Positions 51,171 to 60,234 of a stretch of 64,000 bases of DNA are shown here, piece after piece. The notes beneath the pieces are model-generated. The model saw only the letters and a program-made list of their open reading frames with translations. It made no database searches and was not told the DNA's origin. How positions within the stretch are numbered: the stretch's first letter is position 1; each line of letters starts with the position of its first letter. The position numbers and the translations under genes were made by a program. Source of the stretch: Microbacterium sp. Leaf151 (GTDB lineage Bacteria; Actinomycetota; Actinomycetes; Actinomycetales; Microbacteriaceae); contig NZ_LMOR01000001.1 in assembly GCF_001424225.1 (NCBI RefSeq), positions 731,234 through 795,233 of the forward strand, given 5' to 3'.

Positions 51171-54100
51171 ATGCCGCACAAATCGCACACTCGGCGCGCG
51201 TTCGCTACACGGCTTCTGGCCTGTACGACAGTCGCGCCGCTCGTTCTGGGAACGGCCCTCGTGACCGCTTCCCCGGCCTCGGCCGTCGATCCGTTGCCCG
51301 CCCCCGTTCTGTCGTACAACTTCAATGACGCGTCCAACGGCGTCGTCACCAACTCCGGTTCGGGCGGGTCCGCGCTCAACGGAGTCATCAAGAACGCCAC
51401 AACTCTCGATCGAGGGCAGGGCCCGACCTCGAGTACCGGCACATCCGTGAAGCTCCCGGGTGCCCAGATCGGTACGAAGGATGCGCCGTACCTGCAGATC
51501 CCGAAGGGTCTGTTCGACCAGGATCGGGCTCTTACGGTGTCGACGTGGATCAAGTGGGATGGGCAATACGGGAACCAGAATCCGTGGGCTTACATCGTGG
51601 GTAGCGATGGCCTCCCCGGAAACAACTGGGGCCTGTATTACCAGCCCTCGGAAGGTGGCACGTCCGCCGCGGTGGCAAACACCGGCACCGAGGTGAAAGC
51701 CTTCAACGAGGTTCTGCCGGCGAACAAGTGGACGTACATCACCACGAGCGTCGACGCTCAGAGCATCTCGTTCTACGTCAACGGCATCCTCGTCAAGAAG
51801 GAAGCCGGCCAGTTCGATCTGACCAGGCTCGCATCCTCGGCCAGCACCTTCTCCGGACTGATCGGGCGCACGCAATGGACGGGCGACTACGCAGCGTACT
51901 TCCCCGGCGAGTTCGACGACTTCACCGTCTACGACTCCGCCCTGAGCGCTGAGCAGGTTGCAGAGCTCTTCAAGGGCTACACCGGCGAGATCACCTCGGT
52001 AACCCCCCAGGAATTCGCGGTCACAACCCCCGTTGGGCGGGCTCCGCAGCTTCCCTCGACCACGAAAGTCACCTACTCCGGCGGATCCTCGGTCGATCTC
52101 CCCATCACGTGGGACGCCGTGCCCGCAGACAAGTACGCCACCCCGGGAACCAGGTTCACGGTGCAAGGCAAGGTCCCAGGCTGGGCCAATCCGCTGACCG
52201 CGAACGTCTCGGTCGAGCAGCGTCAGACCGAGAACTTCGTCGCCGACTTCGGCCAGAACACCGGTACGTTCAAGGGCGGCGCAACCGGCACCCTCTACGG
52301 TCTGGGCGATGAAACCTCCCCCACACAGGCGCTGGTCAACGGTGCCGCGATGACCACGATCTCGCAGAAGCCGCCTCTGGGCACCCAGCACCCGGGCGGC
52401 GACGCACTCAACGTCGAAGACTCGTTCTTCGCCAAGTGGGGCCGTGAGCTCGGGGTGTACACCCAGGACTACTACCCTGACTGGCCCTACCACTTCAACA
52501 CCCGCCCCGGGGATGACTGGACGTTCAATAAGGACGCGAGCGGCAACCCCACCGGCGAGAAGGTGGCCGGTGGAAACGGGGTATGGGATTACCTCGAGGT
52601 TCTCGACAGCGTCGCCGAGAAGATCGCGACCGGCTCGGACCACCCCGAAAAGTTCGTGTTCATCCCCTTCAACGAGCCCGACTGGATCTGGTACGGACTG
52701 AACAGCCCGCGCTACACCAACTACCTCGTCAAGGGCGGGCAGCCCGACAGCTTCACCCCCAACGGCGTGAGCGACTGGAAAGCCGCGTGGGACACGATCA
52801 CCGCCGCATACGCACGGCACGGGCTGGAGCGTCCGATGATCGCGGGGCCCGGCGACTCGATCTACATGGGCGAAGCCCGCATGACCGAATTCATGACAGC
52901 CGCCAAGGCGAGCAACTCCGTCCCCGACATCTACGTCTGGCACGAGCTCGGCGGATACTCCTGGCTCCCGGATCGCATGGTCGGATACAAGCGCGCCGCG
53001 GCCGCCGCCGGCATCGCTGAAGCCGACATCCCCCCGGTGAACATCACGGAATACGGCTCGATCACCGACATGAGCGGCCCCTCGAGCCTGCTGCACTGGT
53101 TCTCCAGCTTCGAGGCCGCCAAGGTCGACGCGCAAACCGCCTACTGGACGGCGTCGGGCACCATGTCCGACAACCAGGCCCTGGCCAACTCCGCCAACGG
53201 CGGATGGTGGACCTTCAAGTGGTACGGCGACATGCACGGCACCGAAACCGTCAAGGTCACCCAGAACCAGGAGAACGGCATCGCCAGCATCGACAAAGCC
53301 AACCAGCGGGCGCAGTTCCTCATCGGAAACGTGGATGCCGGCAAGGACGCCCAGGTACGCCTGGACAACCTCAGCGGCTTCGGCGACACCGTCGACATCG
53401 AAGTCCGTGAGGCGCGCGTCAGCGGTGTCGATGGCCAGCAGACCACCCCGCCCGTCGTGGCGACCGCTGACAGCCTGAAGGTGGCGAACGGATCGGTCTC
53501 CATCCGCGTCCCGTCCTCCGACATCCACAGCGTGTACCAGGTGATCGTCACCCCGGCCGCCAACCGAGACGTCACCGCCGAAGCGGCCAAACAGCCGGCG
53601 TCTTACTCGATCGAGGCGGAGAACACCGCTCTCACCAATGCCCGCGTGCGTACCTCTCCTGGTGACAGCTATCACGCGTCGAACAACCTCGACGTCGTGG
53701 AGTTCACCCAGGCGAACTCCCGCTCGGACTGGAAGGTCAACGTCGCCGCCGACGGGCGGTACCGCTTGCAGGTGATCGGCGCGTCCACGGGCGTTCCCGC
53801 ACAGCACGCGCTGTTCGTGGACGACAAGCTGTCCCAGCGTGTGCAGTACGGCGCCACGGGATGGAAGCCCGGCAAGGTGCAGTCCACCGCTCGCTCCAGC
53901 GCCGAGGTCTACGTCCAGCTCACCGCTGGCGAGCACACCCTGAGCGTTCGCACGAGTGAAGACGGATCCACCATTCTGCCCAACGCCGCCAACGAATGGG
54001 GCAACGGCAAGGGCGTCTCCCTCGATCGCTACACGCTGACACGCGTGGGCGACACGTCTAACACGGAGTCGACGACGTACCCCGCCTCAACGTTCCGTTT

Positions 54101-55262
54101 CGCGGGCGGGGCAGCCCTCACCTGGGACGGCGCTCAGCGCGGGTCTGCGGCAATCGGTGCCGGCCAGCGCGCAGACGTCTATCCCGCCGTGATGGAGTCC
54201 GGTTACTACGACGTCAACGTCGCGTGGGCTGGTCCGAGCAACGGCACGGTGGAGCTGAAGGTCAACGGCCGTACAGCAACGACGCTCGGCTCCGGGACGT
54301 CCACCGTCCGCGTGCACCTGCCGCAGGGCGTGTCCGAGTTCGAGCTGTTCGGGAGCAACGGCGTCACAGTGTCTCAGGTCACCACCACTCGAGCCGTGGA
54401 GGGCGACAAAGCAATCGTCCGCGTCGAGGCGGAAGACGCCTCGAAGGTGACTCTGGGCGGAACCGCCAAGGTGCAGACCTGGGGCAACCAGCCCACCGAC
54501 GGGTTGGCCACCAACGGGTCAGGCACCGGGTACGTCACCGGCCTGGGAATCACCGACGCCAACGCCGACAACGAAGGCACCATGACCGTTCGCCGCGGCG
54601 AAGGGTTCTCCCAGGCGGGCGAGTACGACGTGGTCGTTCACTACTCCAACGACAACATCGAAGGGACGCACGAATACAACCCGCAGGTCGTCGACACCGG
54701 CCTGGAGGCGAAGGAGGGCAGCAGCGCGCAGAACGCGGGGCGCTCCACGTTCCGCTACACCTACGCCAAGACCAACTTCTTCGAGACAGCCATGAAGCTG
54801 ACACTGAAGTCCAACGGTGACGCGATCCGGTTCGGCAACACACGTCAGACCCTCTGGATCGACGAGAAGGGTAACGGCAATGCCTCCGACGACGTCGCTG
54901 TCGACGGCTACGCCGTAGGGCCGAACGTCGACTGGATCGAGTTCGCACCATTCGTGCTCGACTCCGCTTCGGCTCCGGCCTTGCAGATGGAAACGTCGGC
55001 CTCGACTCGCAAGATCGCGTCCAAGGCGTACGTGGCGGTGGAAGCGGTGAACAAATCGACCGTACCCGTGACGTTCGAGATCGTTACGGAGTTCGGCAAG
55101 AAGACCTTCACGTCGGTGCAACCGGGCAAGAGGGTCAGCGTCGCCATGAACTCGGGGAAGTCGTCTATCCCTGCGGGCAAGGCCACCGTTACCGCTACCG
55201 CCACCATCGACGGCAAGAAGGTCACCGCGACCTCTGAAGCGCCGTACAACGCACAGAACTGA
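51171..55262 (+). CDS. Secreted clan-A glycoside hydrolase, possibly GH39 (arabinogalactan-active), multi-modular
   Basis: A 1363-residue exported enzyme. Signal about 1-38 (ALVTASPASA). LamG-like jellyroll about 45-268 (LTVSTWIKWDGQYGNQNPW, FYVNGILVKK, EFDDFTVYDSALSAEQV); Big_4-like repeat about 272-350; a TIM-barrel region about 355-780 with acid/base Glu502 in FIPFNEPDWIWYG and nucleophile candidate Glu627 in VNITEYGSI; CBM35/CBM6-like modules about 855-980 and 985-1265; shared C-terminal domain 1270-1363. Bifidobacterium has a GH39 galactosyl-arabinofuranosidase for gum arabic next to a GH36 gene; similarity to that system is proposed from context. GAGGAAAC precedes ATG 51171. No sortase motif. 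Confidence 0.65.
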   Translation: MPHKSHTRRAFATRLLACTTVAPLVLGTALVTASPASAVDPLPAPVLSYNFNDASNGVVTNSGSGGSALNGVIKNATTLDRGQGPTSSTGTSVKLPGAQIGTKDAPYLQIPKGLFDQDRALTVSTWIKWDGQYGNQNPWAYIVGSDGLPGNNWGLYYQPSEGGTSAAVANTGTEVKAFNEVLPANKWTYITTSVDAQSISFYVNGILVKKEAGQFDLTRLASSASTFSGLIGRTQWTGDYAAYFPGEFDDFTVYDSALSAEQVAELFKGYTGEITSVTPQEFAVTTPVGRAPQLPSTTKVTYSGGSSVDLPITWDAVPADKYATPGTRFTVQGKVPGWANPLTANVSVEQRQTENFVADFGQNTGTFKGGATGTLYGLGDETSPTQALVNGAAMTTISQKPPLGTQHPGGDALNVEDSFFAKWGRELGVYTQDYYPDWPYHFNTRPGDDWTFNKDASGNPTGEKVAGGNGVWDYLEVLDSVAEKIATGSDHPEKFVFIPFNEPDWIWYGLNSPRYTNYLVKGGQPDSFTPNGVSDWKAAWDTITAAYARHGLERPMIAGPGDSIYMGEARMTEFMTAAKASNSVPDIYVWHELGGYSWLPDRMVGYKRAAAAAGIAEADIPPVNITEYGSITDMSGPSSLLHWFSSFEAAKVDAQTAYWTASGTMSDNQALANSANGGWWTFKWYGDMHGTETVKVTQNQENGIASIDKANQRAQFLIGNVDAGKDAQVRLDNLSGFGDTVDIEVREARVSGVDGQQTTPPVVATADSLKVANGSVSIRVPSSDIHSVYQVIVTPAANRDVTAEAAKQPASYSIEAENTALTNARVRTSPGDSYHASNNLDVVEFTQANSRSDWKVNVAADGRYRLQVIGASTGVPAQHALFVDDKLSQRVQYGATGWKPGKVQSTARSSAEVYVQLTAGEHTLSVRTSEDGSTILPNAANEWGNGKGVSLDRYTLTRVGDTSNTESTTYPASTFRFAGGAALTWDGAQRGSAAIGAGQRADVYPAVMESGYYDVNVAWAGPSNGTVELKVNGRTATTLGSGTSTVRVHLPQGVSEFELFGSNGVTVSQVTTTRAVEGDKAIVRVEAEDASKVTLGGTAKVQTWGNQPTDGLATNGSGTGYVTGLGITDANADNEGTMTVRRGEGFSQAGEYDVVVHYSNDNIEGTHEYNPQVVDTGLEAKEGSSAQNAGRSTFRYTYAKTNFFETAMKLTLKSNGDAIRFGNTRQTLWIDEKGNGNASDDVAVDGYAVGPNVDWIEFAPFVLDSASAPALQMETSASTRKIASKAYVAVEAVNKSTVPVTFEIVTEFGKKTFTSVQPGKRVSVAMNSGKSSIPAGKATVTATATIDGKKVTATSEAPYNAQN

Positions 55263-55267
55263 CGAGT

Positions 55268-55299
55268 GGGTGGGGGGCAGGTTCGCCTGCTCCCCACCC
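55268..55299 (+). terminator. Terminator-like hairpin after the GH39-like gene
   Basis: Arms GGGTGGGGGGCAGG and CCTGCTCCCCACCC with one mismatch and loop TTCG. It lies between the enzyme gene and the WxL-like gene, so readthrough may be partial. Confidence 0.75.
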
Positions 55300-55319
55300 A
55301 TGACCCGTAGGAGATGCAT

Positions 55320-55943
55320 ATGAGAACATCTATTCGTTTCGGTGTCGCGGTTCTGGCCGCAGCGCTGATGACCACCGGCGGCGCCGCTGTCGCCGCAATT
55401 GCCGCTGATCCTGTGGACGACGGCCAGATCGGCGTCGATGTCGCCATCACCCCACAGGAAGGACCCGGCGCCCTCACCATGACCGTGGCACCTGGCCGTG
55501 CGACTCTCGCTGAGCAGGGCTCGACGGGTGGAGCCCGTCAGTTCGTCGGCACTATGCCCCAGGTCACCGTCACAGACACACGCAGCGGTGATCAGATCGC
55601 CGATGGAGCCGCCTGGGCTGTGCTGGGCTCTGCCGGGGACTTCACCAACGCAGACGGGGACACCATCGAGGCGAAGTACCTCGGATGGAGCCCCCGCCTG
55701 GTCGCGGGTGACGACGACGCCATCTCCGTCGGTGGCGATGTCGACGGCGTACTGCAGGGTGAGATCGGAAGCGACCAGAGCCGTGGACTGACGGACCAGG
55801 AGCTGCTGTACCTCAGCGACGCCGAAGCACTGCCTGACGGCGGCGCAACCTCCACTGCGACAGCTGACCTCACGCTCCGTGTGCCGGCCACGGTGGCTTA
55901 CGGCCAGTACACCTCGACGATCACCCTGTCGCTCTTCGAGTGA
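55320..55943 (+). CDS. Secreted WxL-like surface protein
   Basis: A 207-residue exported protein. Signal about 1-28 (FGVAVLAAALMTTGGAAVAA). The mature part has a WxL-type beta fold: TMPQVTVTDTRSG, then AAWAVLGSAGDFTNADG, EAKYLGWSPRLV and the C-terminal strand LRVPATVAYGQYTSTITLSL. Actinobacterial relatives show WxVxGxxxDF and LGWxP at the same places. WxL domains attach to peptidoglycan non-covalently. ATG 55320 with AGGAG six bases ahead is preferred over ATG 55314, which abuts it. It follows the glycosidase gene by 57 bases. Confidence 0.65.
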   Translation: MRTSIRFGVAVLAAALMTTGGAAVAAIAADPVDDGQIGVDVAITPQEGPGALTMTVAPGRATLAEQGSTGGARQFVGTMPQVTVTDTRSGDQIADGAAWAVLGSAGDFTNADGDTIEAKYLGWSPRLVAGDDDAISVGGDVDGVLQGEIGSDQSRGLTDQELLYLSDAEALPDGGATSTATADLTLRVPATVAYGQYTSTITLSLFE

Positions 55944-55954
55944 CCTCGACCTCG

Positions 55955-55997
55955 TCCGGCCTGCCTGACTGCACCCGATAGCCAGGCAGGCCGGACG
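55955..55997 (+). terminator. Terminator of the GH39-like/WxL-like unit
   Basis: Perfect 14-base arms GTCCGGCCTGCCTG (55955-55968) and CAGGCAGGCCGGAC (55984-55997), 15-base loop, twelve bases past the stop. Confidence 0.8.
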
Positions 55998-56119
55998 ACT
56001 TCGGCCCGAGGTTACCTGCCCCAAGCAACACCCCCCGCGACGCCCGCGAAGAGGGGCAACAGAAGGCGGGGAATGACCGCAGTCGGTCGGCTTCTGGCCA
56101 CCGTCGCCGCCGCAGCGGG

Positions 56120-56383
56120 CGCATTCGTGATGCCCCCGCGCCCGCGAGCTGGGCGGAAAGCGGCTCAGGGATAATCCGCGTTGACGCAGGCCTCACTCCT
56201 CCCTCCACGACTCCGTCTGTGTCGCCAACGCATCCGGCCACTGGCCACTTCCAGTCACCCCCCGTCCCTTCCAGCAGCCTCGTGGGTGTCTCGTTCGCCG
56301 GAGCCGGGCCTTTCGGTGAGGGGCTACTGGCTGGGTTGACGGAAGCCCTTTTGGCTGTCGGCATCACGATGAGTTTGTTGTAG
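56120..56383 (+). pseudogene. Possible remnant of a surface-protein gene (C-terminal part)
   Basis: A frame open without a suitable start and ending in TAG at 56381. It reads APASWAESGSGIIRVDAGLT, then a Pro/Ser/Thr-rich stretch PPSTTPSVSPTHPATG, then a hydrophobic segment GEGLLAGLTEALLAVGITMS before the stop. This is the look of a wall-spanning linker with a C-terminal membrane helix. WxL proteins are often next to a membrane-anchored partner (DUF916 type), so it may be what is left of one. Weak evidence. Confidence 0.25.
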
Positions 56384-56603
56384 TGGTGACGCGATCCCCC
56401 GGCCGCAGACGACCCTGAGCTTCAACGCTCGCGGCGTGCGGCCTGAGTTGAGGCGAAAGCCGGCACGCTTCGGCCACGGCAGCGTGGCCCTGGGCAGCCT
56501 CACCACTTGGACATAGATCGCCTCAGCCCCGCGACGGTCAACACCGCCGCCAACGGACTGCGAGTCCCCCTCGGAGCGGAAGCGCGCGGTGCCGATCGCG
56601 GTG

Positions 56604-56617
56604 CGGTAACGGTTTCA
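56604..56617. promoter_or_regulatory. Candidate LacI operator upstream of GH36, site 1
   Basis: CGGTAACGGTTTCA matches TGATAACGCTTTCA at 11 of 14 positions. It is 23 bases upstream of site 2 (about two helical turns). Confidence 0.45.
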
Positions 56618-56625
56618 GATAGTTG

Positions 56626-56654
56626 TTGATAACGCTTTCAAGATTGAATACATT
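56626..56654 (+). promoter_or_regulatory. Promoter of the GH36 operon overlapped by a LacI operator
   Basis: TTGATA at 56626-56631 and TACATT at 56649-56654 with 17 bases between them, a good sigma-70-type promoter. The operator TGATAACGCTTTCA (56627-56640) overlaps the -35 box, the expected place for repression. The start codon of GH36 is 30 bases downstream of the -10. Confidence 0.7.
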
Positions 56655-56683
56655 GGACGTACTTCTACACGATGGAGAGATGA

Positions 56684-58849
56684 ATGACGACGATGCAGTC
56701 CGGACTTGAGGGAGCGGTCTTCGTCCCCTCGTTGACATGGGGCAACGACCAGGTCACGCTGACTTTCGCATGGGGCGACGACTCGCCCGTCTCCTGCGTC
56801 GCCGTCGATGTCCTGGGGCAAGAGACAACCCGTCTGTATGAACTTCCTTTCGCCGAAGTTCTCACCGTCGATTCGGGCCACCGTCCCGCTTCCGGGCGCC
56901 TAGCGCACACCGAGCACGGCGCGCGCATGCGATATTTCGACCACCGCGTCGATGAGATCGACGGAGCGCACACCCTCGTCATCCGTCAGCGATCAGGCGA
57001 CGTTGAGACGCAGATCATCCTCACTGCTCGACCGGGAGTGGCTGCGGTAACAAGTCGAATCGCGGTCACGAACGTCGGCATCAATGCTCTCGTTCTCCGT
57101 TCGGTGGCCTCGTGGGTCGCCGGGTTCACTGATCCCCATCACCAAGGTGACGCACTGGCGGGGTGGAATCGGGTGACGGGTGTCAGCGACTGGCTCGGCG
57201 AAGGCCGATGGACGCGCACCCCTCTTCGCGGACCCGACTTCGTTTCCCTTGCGGAACACCTCACCGGGCACAACCCCCGCGGTAGCTATTCGGCGGTGTC
57301 GACCGGCACGTGGTCGACCGGGCATCATCTCCCTACCGGAATCATCAGCTCATCTTCTGCGGGTCTCGCCGTGGCGTGGCAGATCGAGCACAACGGTGCG
57401 TGGCGTTGGGAGATCGGTGAAGACACGGACGGTGGCTACCTTGCGCTCTCAGGGCCAACGGACGCCGACTCGGGCTGGACGCGGGTTTTGTCCCCCGCGG
57501 AGAGCTTCACAAGCGTACCCGTGGCCGTCGCCTTCGCTGCCGACGAAGAGCGAGTCGTTCATGCCCTGACAGACCACCGTCGCGCCTCCCGACGCGCCCA
57601 CATTGACAATGCGGCGATGTCGGTGGTGTTCAACGACTACATGAACACTCTCGATGGAGACCCCACGACGGAGAAGCTTCTTCCGCTGATCGAGGCTGCA
57701 GCCCAGGTGGGCGCGGAAGTGTTCTGCATCGATGCCGGCTGGTATGACAACTCAGGTCACTGGTGGGACACCGTGGGCGAGTGGACGCCTTCAACAACAC
57801 GCTTCCCCGGCGGCCTGTCGGAAGTCATCGACGCCATCCACCGGGCGGGGATGGTGCCCGGACTCTGGCTTGAACCAGAAGTCATTGGCGTCCGCAGTCC
57901 TCTCGCCGAGAAACTGCCCGCGGAGGCTTTCCTGCAGCGGAACGGTCAACGAATAGCCGAGCACGATCGCTACCACCTAGATATGCGCCACCCGGCTGCT
58001 CGAGCACACCTGGACGATGTCATCGACAGGCTGATGGCCGAGTACCGTCTTGGCTTCATCAAGATGGATTACAACATCAACCCCGGCCCAGGCACCGACC
58101 ACGCTGCAGACAGCGTGGGCGACGGGCTCCTAGGGCACAACCGTGCGGTACTCGCATGGCTCGATGGTGTGCTTGACCGTTACCCCGAGCTCATCATCGA
58201 GAACTGCAGTTCAGGTGCAATGCGCATGGACTACGCGATGCTGTCCCGCCTCGCTATGCAGTCGACCTCCGATCAGCAGGACTTCCGGCTTTACCCGGCC
58301 ATCGCCGCAAGCGCGCCGCTATCTATGGTCCCTGAGCAGGCGGCGAGCTGGGCCTATCCCCAGCCCGAGATGGACGCTGAGGCCTCGGCGTTTTGCCTGG
58401 TCACGGGGTTGCTTGGCCGCTTCTACGTTTCCGGTCACCTCAACCGGATGACCCCACTACAACGGGGTCAGGTCGCTGCAGCGATCTCCGTCGCGAAGGA
58501 CCTCCGAAAAGACATCGCTTCGTCATACCCATCGTGGCCGCTTGGCCTACCCAGCTGGGACGACACCTGGCTATCTCTAGGACTCCACGTTCCCGCCGGT
58601 GAACTGGTTTCGGTCTGGCGCCGTGGTGGTCAAGATTCGGTCTCGTTGAGCTTCCCCCACCTCGTCGGCAACGACGTCGAGGTGACCCCGGTCTTCCCCC
58701 TGGACCTCCCCGCCTGGCACACCGAGTGGAGTGCCGAGACGGGGACCCTGCACGTGCGCGCGACCGGTATGAGTATCGCCGCGCGCACTTTCCGCCTAAG
58801 TGTCCGTCCACCCGAGGTCGACACAGGCGTCAGCACCAGATCACACTGA
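56684..58849 (+). CDS. GH36 alpha-galactosidase, intracellular
   Basis: A 721-residue enzyme without signal peptide. The GH36 nucleophile Asp462 lies in FIKMDYNINPGPG, and the acid/base is in AMQSTSDQQDFRLYP (about Asp530). Other signatures are FCIDAGWYDNSGHWWDTVGE, PGLWLEPEVIG, IIENCSSGAMRMDYAML and the RYHLDMRHPAAR stretch. It cleaves terminal alpha-galactosides, and some GH36 enzymes act on beta-L-arabinopyranosides. Intracellular location plus the importer that follows by 21 bases means it acts on imported oligosaccharides. Codon bias is visibly weaker than in the importer genes. Confidence 0.93.
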   Translation: MTTMQSGLEGAVFVPSLTWGNDQVTLTFAWGDDSPVSCVAVDVLGQETTRLYELPFAEVLTVDSGHRPASGRLAHTEHGARMRYFDHRVDEIDGAHTLVIRQRSGDVETQIILTARPGVAAVTSRIAVTNVGINALVLRSVASWVAGFTDPHHQGDALAGWNRVTGVSDWLGEGRWTRTPLRGPDFVSLAEHLTGHNPRGSYSAVSTGTWSTGHHLPTGIISSSSAGLAVAWQIEHNGAWRWEIGEDTDGGYLALSGPTDADSGWTRVLSPAESFTSVPVAVAFAADEERVVHALTDHRRASRRAHIDNAAMSVVFNDYMNTLDGDPTTEKLLPLIEAAAQVGAEVFCIDAGWYDNSGHWWDTVGEWTPSTTRFPGGLSEVIDAIHRAGMVPGLWLEPEVIGVRSPLAEKLPAEAFLQRNGQRIAEHDRYHLDMRHPAARAHLDDVIDRLMAEYRLGFIKMDYNINPGPGTDHAADSVGDGLLGHNRAVLAWLDGVLDRYPELIIENCSSGAMRMDYAMLSRLAMQSTSDQQDFRLYPAIAASAPLSMVPEQAASWAYPQPEMDAEASAFCLVTGLLGRFYVSGHLNRMTPLQRGQVAAAISVAKDLRKDIASSYPSWPLGLPSWDDTWLSLGLHVPAGELVSVWRRGGQDSVSLSFPHLVGNDVEVTPVFPLDLPAWHTEWSAETGTLHVRATGMSIAARTFRLSVRPPEVDTGVSTRSH

Positions 58850-58870
58850 TCACCGAAATGGAGCATTTCA

Positions 58871-60193
58871 ATGAAGAAGCGGTTCATCGCCACAGCGGCG
58901 CTCACCACCGTCGCGGCCCTCGCCCTCGCGGGCTGTTCTGACCCCGGTACCGGGGGCGGCGGCGCCGCTGCCGGTCCCGCGGACTGGCCCGCGCAGGACG
59001 CTGACCTGAGCGGCACGACCCTGACCATCTGGGCCGCGCAGAACTCAAACACCGTCCCCGACAGCGTCGTCTCGGCGTTCGAGGCGGCCACCGGCGCCAC
59101 GGTCGACGTCGTCACCATCCCCGACCCGTACGAGCAGAGCGTGCAGACGAAGGTCGCCACGGGCGACAGGCCCGACCTCGCGTTCTGGCAGCCCACCGCG
59201 TCGCAGCTGACGGCGCTGAACGCCTCGACGAACCTGCAGTCGCTTGACGGCGCCCCGTTCATCGACGCGTACACGCCGGAGCTGAAGGACATCACCGGCA
59301 TCCTGGATGGCACGCGCTACGCCGCGCTCATCTCGACGCCGGCCGTGGAGGGCGTCTATTACAACAAGGAGGTGTTCGCGAAGGCGGGCATCACCTCGAC
59401 GCCCACCGACTGGGACTCGTTCCTCGCCACCGCGCGGCAGTTGAAGGCGGCCGGTGTCACCCCGTTCTACGACTTCGGCGGCGGAACCCCGTGGGCCACG
59501 CAGTGGTGGGTGCAGGTGCAGCTGGCCGACGCGGCGAAGGACGGCCTCTGGGATCGCGTGAACGCGAACGAGGAGAAATTCACCGATCCCACCATCCAGG
59601 GCGCGATCGACACCTACCAGGGTCTGATCCAGGAGGGTCTGTTCAACGCCGATCTCAAGACCGCGACCTTCGAAGACCAGGGTCCCGCCCTCCTCGCGGG
59701 GGAGGCGGCCATGGCGGTGCAGGTGAACTCGTACTTCGGCCAGCTCCAGTCGCTCGCCGACACCGCCGAGCTGAACGAGAAGATCGGTTTCTTCCCCATC
59801 TCCCCGAGCGGCAACGTCGGCACCTTCATCCCCGACCAGGCGAACGCCCTCGTCGCCTTCAAGACGGGGGATGCCGCGCGTGAGGCGGCTGCCCGGCAGC
59901 TGCTGTCGTACTGGCTGGGCGACGGATACGCCGACTTCGTGAATGCCCAGAAGACCGTCTCGCTGCAGAGCGGGGTCGAGTCCTCGCCCGAGGTGCCCGA
60001 CGCGCTGCTGGCCGTAAGCGACTCGCTCGGAGACTCGGTCGGATCGATGCAGGCCCTCGCCGTCGCCAACCCCGACCTGTACCTCAACCTCGGCGACATG
60101 ATCCAGGGGACCCAGACGCCCACTCAGGTCGCCGAAGCCACCCAGGCGCAGTTCGAAGAGCTGGCCAAGGCCATCGGGACGCCCGGCTTCTGA
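58871..60193 (+). CDS. Sugar ABC transporter substrate-binding lipoprotein (second importer)
   Basis: A 440-residue exported protein with lipobox ALAGC (Cys at about residue 18) and the solute-binding family-1 layout: LTIWAAQNSNTVPDSVVSAF, DRPDLAFWQPTASQLTALNA, AALISTPAVEGVYYNKEVFA, YDFGGGTPWATQWWVQVQLA and ALVAFKTGDAAREAAARQLL. A Gly/Ala linker follows the lipid-anchored Cys. Ligand inferred from neighbours: alpha-galactosyl or arabinosyl disaccharides. Its codon bias is high, unlike the GH36 gene just before. Confidence 0.92.
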   Translation: MKKRFIATAALTTVAALALAGCSDPGTGGGGAAAGPADWPAQDADLSGTTLTIWAAQNSNTVPDSVVSAFEAATGATVDVVTIPDPYEQSVQTKVATGDRPDLAFWQPTASQLTALNASTNLQSLDGAPFIDAYTPELKDITGILDGTRYAALISTPAVEGVYYNKEVFAKAGITSTPTDWDSFLATARQLKAAGVTPFYDFGGGTPWATQWWVQVQLADAAKDGLWDRVNANEEKFTDPTIQGAIDTYQGLIQEGLFNADLKTATFEDQGPALLAGEAAMAVQVNSYFGQLQSLADTAELNEKIGFFPISPSGNVGTFIPDQANALVAFKTGDAAREAAARQLLSYWLGDGYADFVNAQKTVSLQSGVESSPEVPDALLAVSDSLGDSVGSMQALAVANPDLYLNLGDMIQGTQTPTQVAEATQAQFEELAKAIGTPGF

Positions 60194-60197
60194 GACC

Positions 60198-60234
60198 AAC
60201 GCGGAGAGGTTCCTCACCCCAGCCTCTCCGCGTT
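60198..60234 (+). terminator. Intra-operon hairpin after the binding-protein gene
   Basis: Perfect 12-base arms AACGCGGAGAGG and CCTCTCCGCGTT with a 13-base loop, four bases past the stop. The parallel with 31461-31490 suggests a role in balancing binding-protein and permease levels. Confidence 0.7.

Larger units (their letters stand above)
55944..56603. other. Gap of about 660 bases between the WxL-like gene and the GH36 operon
   Basis: Holds a terminator hairpin (55955-55997) and a start-less frame that may be a gene remnant (56120-56383), both listed separately. The rest, 56384-56603, shows no gene. Confidence 0.5.

Noticed and set aside
34108..55262. Sortase (LPxTG-like) anchoring of the large secreted enzymes
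   Set aside because: The C-termini of all four proteins were read; no LPxTG-like motif, hydrophobic segment or basic tail is present.
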